Below are positions 60,729 through 64,000 of a stretch of 64,000 nucleotides of DNA, piece after piece; the first letter of the stretch is position 1, and each line of letters starts with the position of its first letter. Below the pieces are notes generated by a model that was not told the DNA's origin, searched no databases, and was given only the letters and a program-made list of their open reading frames with translations. The DNA comes from Planctomycetota bacterium. Its GTDB lineage: Bacteria > Planctomycetota > PLA2 > JAEUHO01. The position numbers were made by a program, and so were the translations under genes. The stretch lies in the NCBI GenBank assembly GCA_028281445.1, contig JANQJW010000023.1:99175-163174 (forward strand), read 5' to 3'.

Positions 60729-62891
60729 TCACTTCGTCTCGTCGACGCCCTTCTTGGAGCGGTTCTGGCGCCAGAGGTTGCCCTGGTACCAGAGCATGTG
60801 CGCCGCGATCTTGATCGCATTGCGCTCCGATGGCGTGACGGCGCCGCGCTCGATCATCGCGTCGAGGCTGCGCTTGAAGCCCTGCAGCATCGTGAGCGCC
60901 GCCTGCGAGATGTTCTCGCGCAGCAAGCCGGACTCCCCGCGCTCGATCAGCCGGCGAATGGCGCGCACCTCTTCGATGCGCGGCGGACGCTTGTCGCGCC
61001 AGGTCGGTCGCTCCGCGGAATCGGCGATGCCCCAGATCAGGTCCCGCGACCATGCCGCGTGGCTTGCCAGCCAGTCGTAGTCGAGCTTCTCCGGCGTGTC
61101 CGTCGGCAGGGCGAAGTCCTTGCCCGTGCCGCTGGTCACGAACAAGCCGGGCACCTTGGCCGCTTGAAACGACGAGGAGTCCGGTGTGCCCAGGTACAGG
61201 TCGAGTCCGACCGGCGTCAAAGTCGCACCCTTCATCTCCGGCGTTGCATCGACGATCGCCTCGACGATGCGGCTGTTCTCTGCGCCGACAGCGAAGAGGA
61301 GACCGGGCAGCGCGTCGTCCATCGAACGCCCGAGCTGGTCCAGGGAAATCGCGCAGACGCACTCTTCCAGGGGCACGACCGGCTTCTCGGCGTACGCCGT
61401 GCTGCCGAGGCGCGCCCGCTTGAATCGGTTGGCGTCCCACGCGACGAAGAGGATCGAACGCTTGGGGACCTCGCCGCGGGCGCGGCGCTCCTGGAGTACG
61501 CGCGCGATTTCGAGCAGGGCTGCCACGCCACTGGCGTTGTTGTCCGCACCCGGATAGACGACGCCGTCGATGATGCCCATCGCGTCGTAGTTGGCACCGA
61601 CGAGCACGTGTTCGCCGGACTGGCTTCCCGGGAACCAGGCGAGGACGTTGCGGATGGGGTCCTCTTTCGTTCCCGCCTCCTGGAACATCGTCTCCGTGCC
61701 GGGCGGCGGTACGAGGCTCAATGACGTGAGGGCGTTCGCGATGTAGTTCGACGCGAATACGCGGTCCTTCCAGGCGTGCCGGCCGTTGAGCGACGCCAGG
61801 AACTCGACGTGGTTACGCAGCGACGTCGCGTCCGGCTCGAGCGAACCGAGCTTGGGCTCATCGCCCTGGCCGGGCTGCTTCTCCGGCCGCTCGTCGTCCT
61901 TCGGCCACAGCGCCCACGCCAGCGCGAACGCTGCCACGGCCAGCGCGGGCACGAGCCAGCGAGCGCGCTTGCGATGTGGTGTCCTCTGTTCGGGCGAGCT
62001 CGGTCGCGTCGCAGCCTTCGTCGGTGTACGCGGCGCAGCGGCCGGCTCTGATAGCGCGCCACGCAGCGCTTCGACGAAGGCGACGCAGGACGGATAGCGC
62101 TTCTCGGGGTCGCGCGCCATGGCGCGTTCGAGCACCGCGGCAGTCGCCGGTGCCAGGTTCGGTGCGATCTGCACCAGCGGCTCCGGCAGGCCCTTCTCCT
62201 TCATGACCAGCACCGCGAGCGGGGTCTCGGCATCGAAGGGGACGAGCCCCGTCAGCGATTGGAACGCCGTGACGGCCAGGGCGTACTGATCGGCGGCGCC
62301 GGTGACGTCGCTCGCCATTGCCTGCTCCGGTGCCATGTAGATGGGTGTGCCCGGTGACAGGCCGGTCGTGGTCAGTCCGCCCGTGCCCTTCTGGCTCAGA
62401 GCCTTGGCGATGCCGAAGTCGGCCACGTACACCATGCCCTGCTCGTCCATGAGCAGGTTCTCCGGCTTGACGTCCCGGTGGATGACGCCTCGCTCGTGCA
62501 TGAAGTCCAGCGCTTCGGCGACGCGCCCGAGCGCCGCCGAGAGCATCTCGCGTTCCAGGGGCAGCCCGGCCTCCATCTGCGTCTGCAGCGTGCCGCCGCC
62601 CAGGTACTGCATGACCGCGTACGGAACGCCCTCGTGCTCGCCGACGTCGAGCACGCGCACGACGTTGGGATGCACGAGGCGGATCATGCTGCGCACCTCG
62701 GCTTCGAAGCGCTGCGCGAAGGTCTCGTCCTGGAGCAGGCTCGGGTGGGGGACCTTGACCACCACGGGCAGGTTCTCGAGGCGCGTGTCCTCGGCGCGGT
62801 ACGCGCTGCCCATGCCGCCGCTGCCGAGCACGTCCGTGACGCGGTAGCGCTCGTCGAGGAGGGATCCGATCCAATGCTCCGCGTCACCCAT
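60729..62891 (-). CDS. Transmembrane Ser/Thr kinase with M28-like ectodomain lacking metal ligands
   Basis: 720 aa. Residues 15-280 are a Hanks-type kinase with GSGGMGSAYRA, VVVKV, HRDVKPEN (138-145), DFG and APEQ. A membrane helix follows at about 312-330. Residues 350-620 read like an M28 aminopeptidase (VGANYDAMG, YPGADNNASGVAALLEIAR, LFVAWDANR, SLDQLGRS, DTPEKLDYDWL). Most zinc-site positions are altered: Asn434 instead of His, AN (487-488) instead of the Glu pair, and Ala594 instead of the last His. Asp450 and Asp518 remain. The kinase therefore seems functional while the outer domain is probably a peptide- or ligand-sensing module. Confidence 0.88.
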   Translation of the reverse strand: MGDAEHWIGSLLDERYRVTDVLGSGGMGSAYRAEDTRLENLPVVVKVPHPSLLQDETFAQRFEAEVRSMIRLVHPNVVRVLDVGEHEGVPYAVMQYLGGGTLQTQMEAGLPLEREMLSAALGRVAEALDFMHERGVIHRDVKPENLLMDEQGMVYVADFGIAKALSQKGTGGLTTTGLSPGTPIYMAPEQAMASDVTGAADQYALAVTAFQSLTGLVPFDAETPLAVLVMKEKGLPEPLVQIAPNLAPATAAVLERAMARDPEKRYPSCVAFVEALRGALSEPAAAPRTPTKAATRPSSPEQRTPHRKRARWLVPALAVAAFALAWALWPKDDERPEKQPGQGDEPKLGSLEPDATSLRNHVEFLASLNGRHAWKDRVFASNYIANALTSLSLVPPPGTETMFQEAGTKEDPIRNVLAWFPGSQSGEHVLVGANYDAMGIIDGVVYPGADNNASGVAALLEIARVLQERRARGEVPKRSILFVAWDANRFKRARLGSTAYAEKPVVPLEECVCAISLDQLGRSMDDALPGLLFAVGAENSRIVEAIVDATPEMKGATLTPVGLDLYLGTPDSSSFQAAKVPGLFVTSGTGKDFALPTDTPEKLDYDWLASHAAWSRDLIWGIADSAERPTWRDKRPPRIEEVRAIRRLIERGESGLLRENISQAALTMLQGFKRSLDAMIERGAVTPSERNAIKIAAHMLWYQGNLWRQNRSKKGVDETK

Positions 62892-63004
62892 GGCGCGCCA
62901 CGATACGGAACGGGGCAGGCCATTTCATCGGGCCGCAGGCGTTCCGCCGGAATTCGCTGCGTGGTCGGCTCCGAGATGTCGCGTCCTCTGCTGGAGGACC
63001 CGAC

Positions 63005-63778
63005 ATGCGAACCATCTGTATCGGAATTGCGACGCTGCTCCTGGCTGCCTGCGGCAACGGCGACGGCGCCCCGGTGGCGCTCCTGGCCCCGACCTTCGAC
63101 GCGACGGGGACCTGGGTGGCCCGGGCGACCGGCAGCTTCACCAGTCCCCCCGGAAACGAGGAGCTGGACTCCGCGGCCCTCGTCATGGTCACCCAGACGG
63201 GCAACAACGTGACTGTGGACGTCGTGGGTGACACCGTCAGCTATAGCGGGACCGTGTCGGGTGCCAGCTACGCCGTTGGCGCCACGTTGCCCGAGCCGGG
63301 CGGCGGATCAACGGACGAGATGATCGAGTTCACCCTTGCCTCGGCTGACGCCGGCAACGGCATGCTGCGCTGGACGTTTACCGGGCCCGGCGGCCCGGTG
63401 TCCGGCGGCAGCGACCTGGCGCTCGCGCGTGCCACGGCGCCGCTCTTCGACATGACCGGCACGTGGAACGTCACGACGTCCGGGAACTTCTCGGACCCGG
63501 CCGGCAACGAGGAGGCCGACGGCACGGTGTCCGTCGCGGTCACGCAGACCGGTTCGACCGTCGAGATGATGCTCGACGGCGCGTTGCGTACAGGCTTCGT
63601 CAGCGGGGCCGACTACTACGTCGAGTACGACACGACCGGCGGGGGCGGCGCAGACATCTGCATCGTCGTCCAGTTCACGCTGGGCTCGGCGACGGACGGA
63701 GCGGGCACGCGCCGGTGGCGTTCGGAGAACGGCGTCATCATCAACGGCGGTGCCAACCTCGCACTGGTCAAGCCCTGA
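63005..63778 (+). CDS. Two-repeat hypothetical lipoprotein
   Basis: 257 aa. The signal peptide ends in lipobox LAAC (Cys16), with GGAGG before the ATG. Two units of about 110 residues follow: [20 protein letters not shown]...[10 protein letters not shown] and [20 protein letters not shown]...[10 protein letters not shown]. They share the TGTW start and a 'VTQTG' strand. This looks like a duplicated beta-barrel or lipocalin-like module. Function unknown. Confidence 0.7.
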   Translation: MRTICIGIATLLLAACGNGDGAPVALLAPTFDATGTWVARATGSFTSPPGNEELDSAALVMVTQTGNNVTVDVVGDTVSYSGTVSGASYAVGATLPEPGGGSTDEMIEFTLASADAGNGMLRWTFTGPGGPVSGGSDLALARATAPLFDMTGTWNVTTSGNFSDPAGNEEADGTVSVAVTQTGSTVEMMLDGALRTGFVSGADYYVEYDTTGGGGADICIVVQFTLGSATDGAGTRRWRSENGVIINGGANLALVKP

Positions 63779-63813
63779 GCGGCGGCGGCGTGGTCCGTAC
63801 ATACTCCCCGGTC

Positions 63814-64000
63814 ATGAACGAGTCGGACGAGCAGGTTGCGCGGGTCTACGACGAGCTGCGCGCGCTGGCGGCGGCGCACCTGCGCCGCGAGCGGCCCGGG
63901 CACACGCTGCAGGCCACTGCGCTCGCCCACGAGGCGTACCTGCGCCTGGCCGACCAGCGCGACATCGGCGACTTCGACCGCGGCCGCGTGCTGGCGCTCG
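63814..64000 (+). CDS. ECF sigma factor, N-terminal part (cut by window end)
   Basis: 62 codons are visible from the ATG at 63814. [21 protein letters not shown], then [20 protein letters not shown] is the start of the ECF subfamily found mainly in Planctomycetota (the L-x-P/A-TALVHEAYLRL pattern of sigma region 2). The frame is open at the window end. It lies 35 bases after the two-repeat lipoprotein gene. Confidence 0.85.
   Translation, partial: MNESDEQVARVYDELRALAAAHLRRERPGHTLQATALAHEAYLRLADQRDIGDFDRGRVLAL

Noticed and set aside
1..64000. CRISPR array or prophage
   Set aside because: No regularly spaced repeats, cas-like genes, integrase, terminase, portal or capsid genes were seen. The RTG triplets at 59.05 kb are coding repeats.

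Overview
The window looks like a high-GC chromosome segment from a member of the Planctomycetota, or a close relative. This is judged from gene content: a planctomycete-type ECF sigma factor starts at the right edge, an ECF sigma factor is fused to a transmembrane ectodomain, two Ser/Thr kinases carry large extra domains, there are many secreted or lipid-anchored proteins with carboxypeptidase-regulatory-like (CPR) repeats, and there is a formylglycine-generating-enzyme-type lipoprotein and a nickel superoxide dismutase. No rRNA, intact tRNA, CRISPR array, transposase or integrase gene was found.

Layout. 1-4.3 kb: the end of a truncated gene, a small hypothetical gene and a kinase/ATPase/helical-repeat regulator. 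4.6 kb: the first of three directly oriented copies of the 3' half of a tRNA-Leu(CAA) gene; the others are at 36.05 and 42.10 kb. 4.8-16.8 kb: a compact biosynthetic cluster containing a B12-type radical SAM enzyme, a JmjC/cupin_8 oxygenase-like protein, a 63-residue peptide gene, two SPASM-type radical SAM enzymes, a caspase-fold (CHAT/C25-like) peptidase candidate, a PIG-L deacetylase, a nucleotidyltransferase, an NAD-dependent sugar epimerase, an unknown protein and a family-4 glycosyltransferase. I read it as a possible undescribed RiPP or peptide-derived cofactor pathway with sugar tailoring. 17.2-35.2 kb: two arrays of cell-surface and secreted proteins (CPR-repeat proteins, the sigma-factor fusion, two HExxH proteins, IPT, terpenoid-cyclase-like and VWA proteins, and a pair of small lipoproteins, one a deletion derivative of the other). 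35.4-42 kb: a degenerate receiver domain, an XRE regulator, and a four-gene unit of charged low-complexity proteins ending in an FGE-like lipoprotein. 42.2-45.1 kb: a membrane-protein trio. 45.1-46.3 kb: a run of gene remnants.

46.3-64 kb looks like a more GC-rich backbone: a beta-propeller lipoprotein, a TPR protein, an intradiol-dioxygenase-like protein, and a five-gene run beginning just after a Fur-box-like palindrome (kelch protein, unknown, His-rich membrane peptide, sodN, sodX). These are followed by a CNNM/CBS protein, a Kef-type antiporter, several secreted proteins, a kinase fused to an apparently inactive M28 peptidase domain, and the ECF sigma factor cut by the window end.

The tRNA 3' halves look like attachment-site scars of successive integrations. 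If so, the peptide cluster lies in an accreted island whose intact tRNA-Leu gene would be left of the window. All functional calls come from reading motifs by eye; no database search was run.
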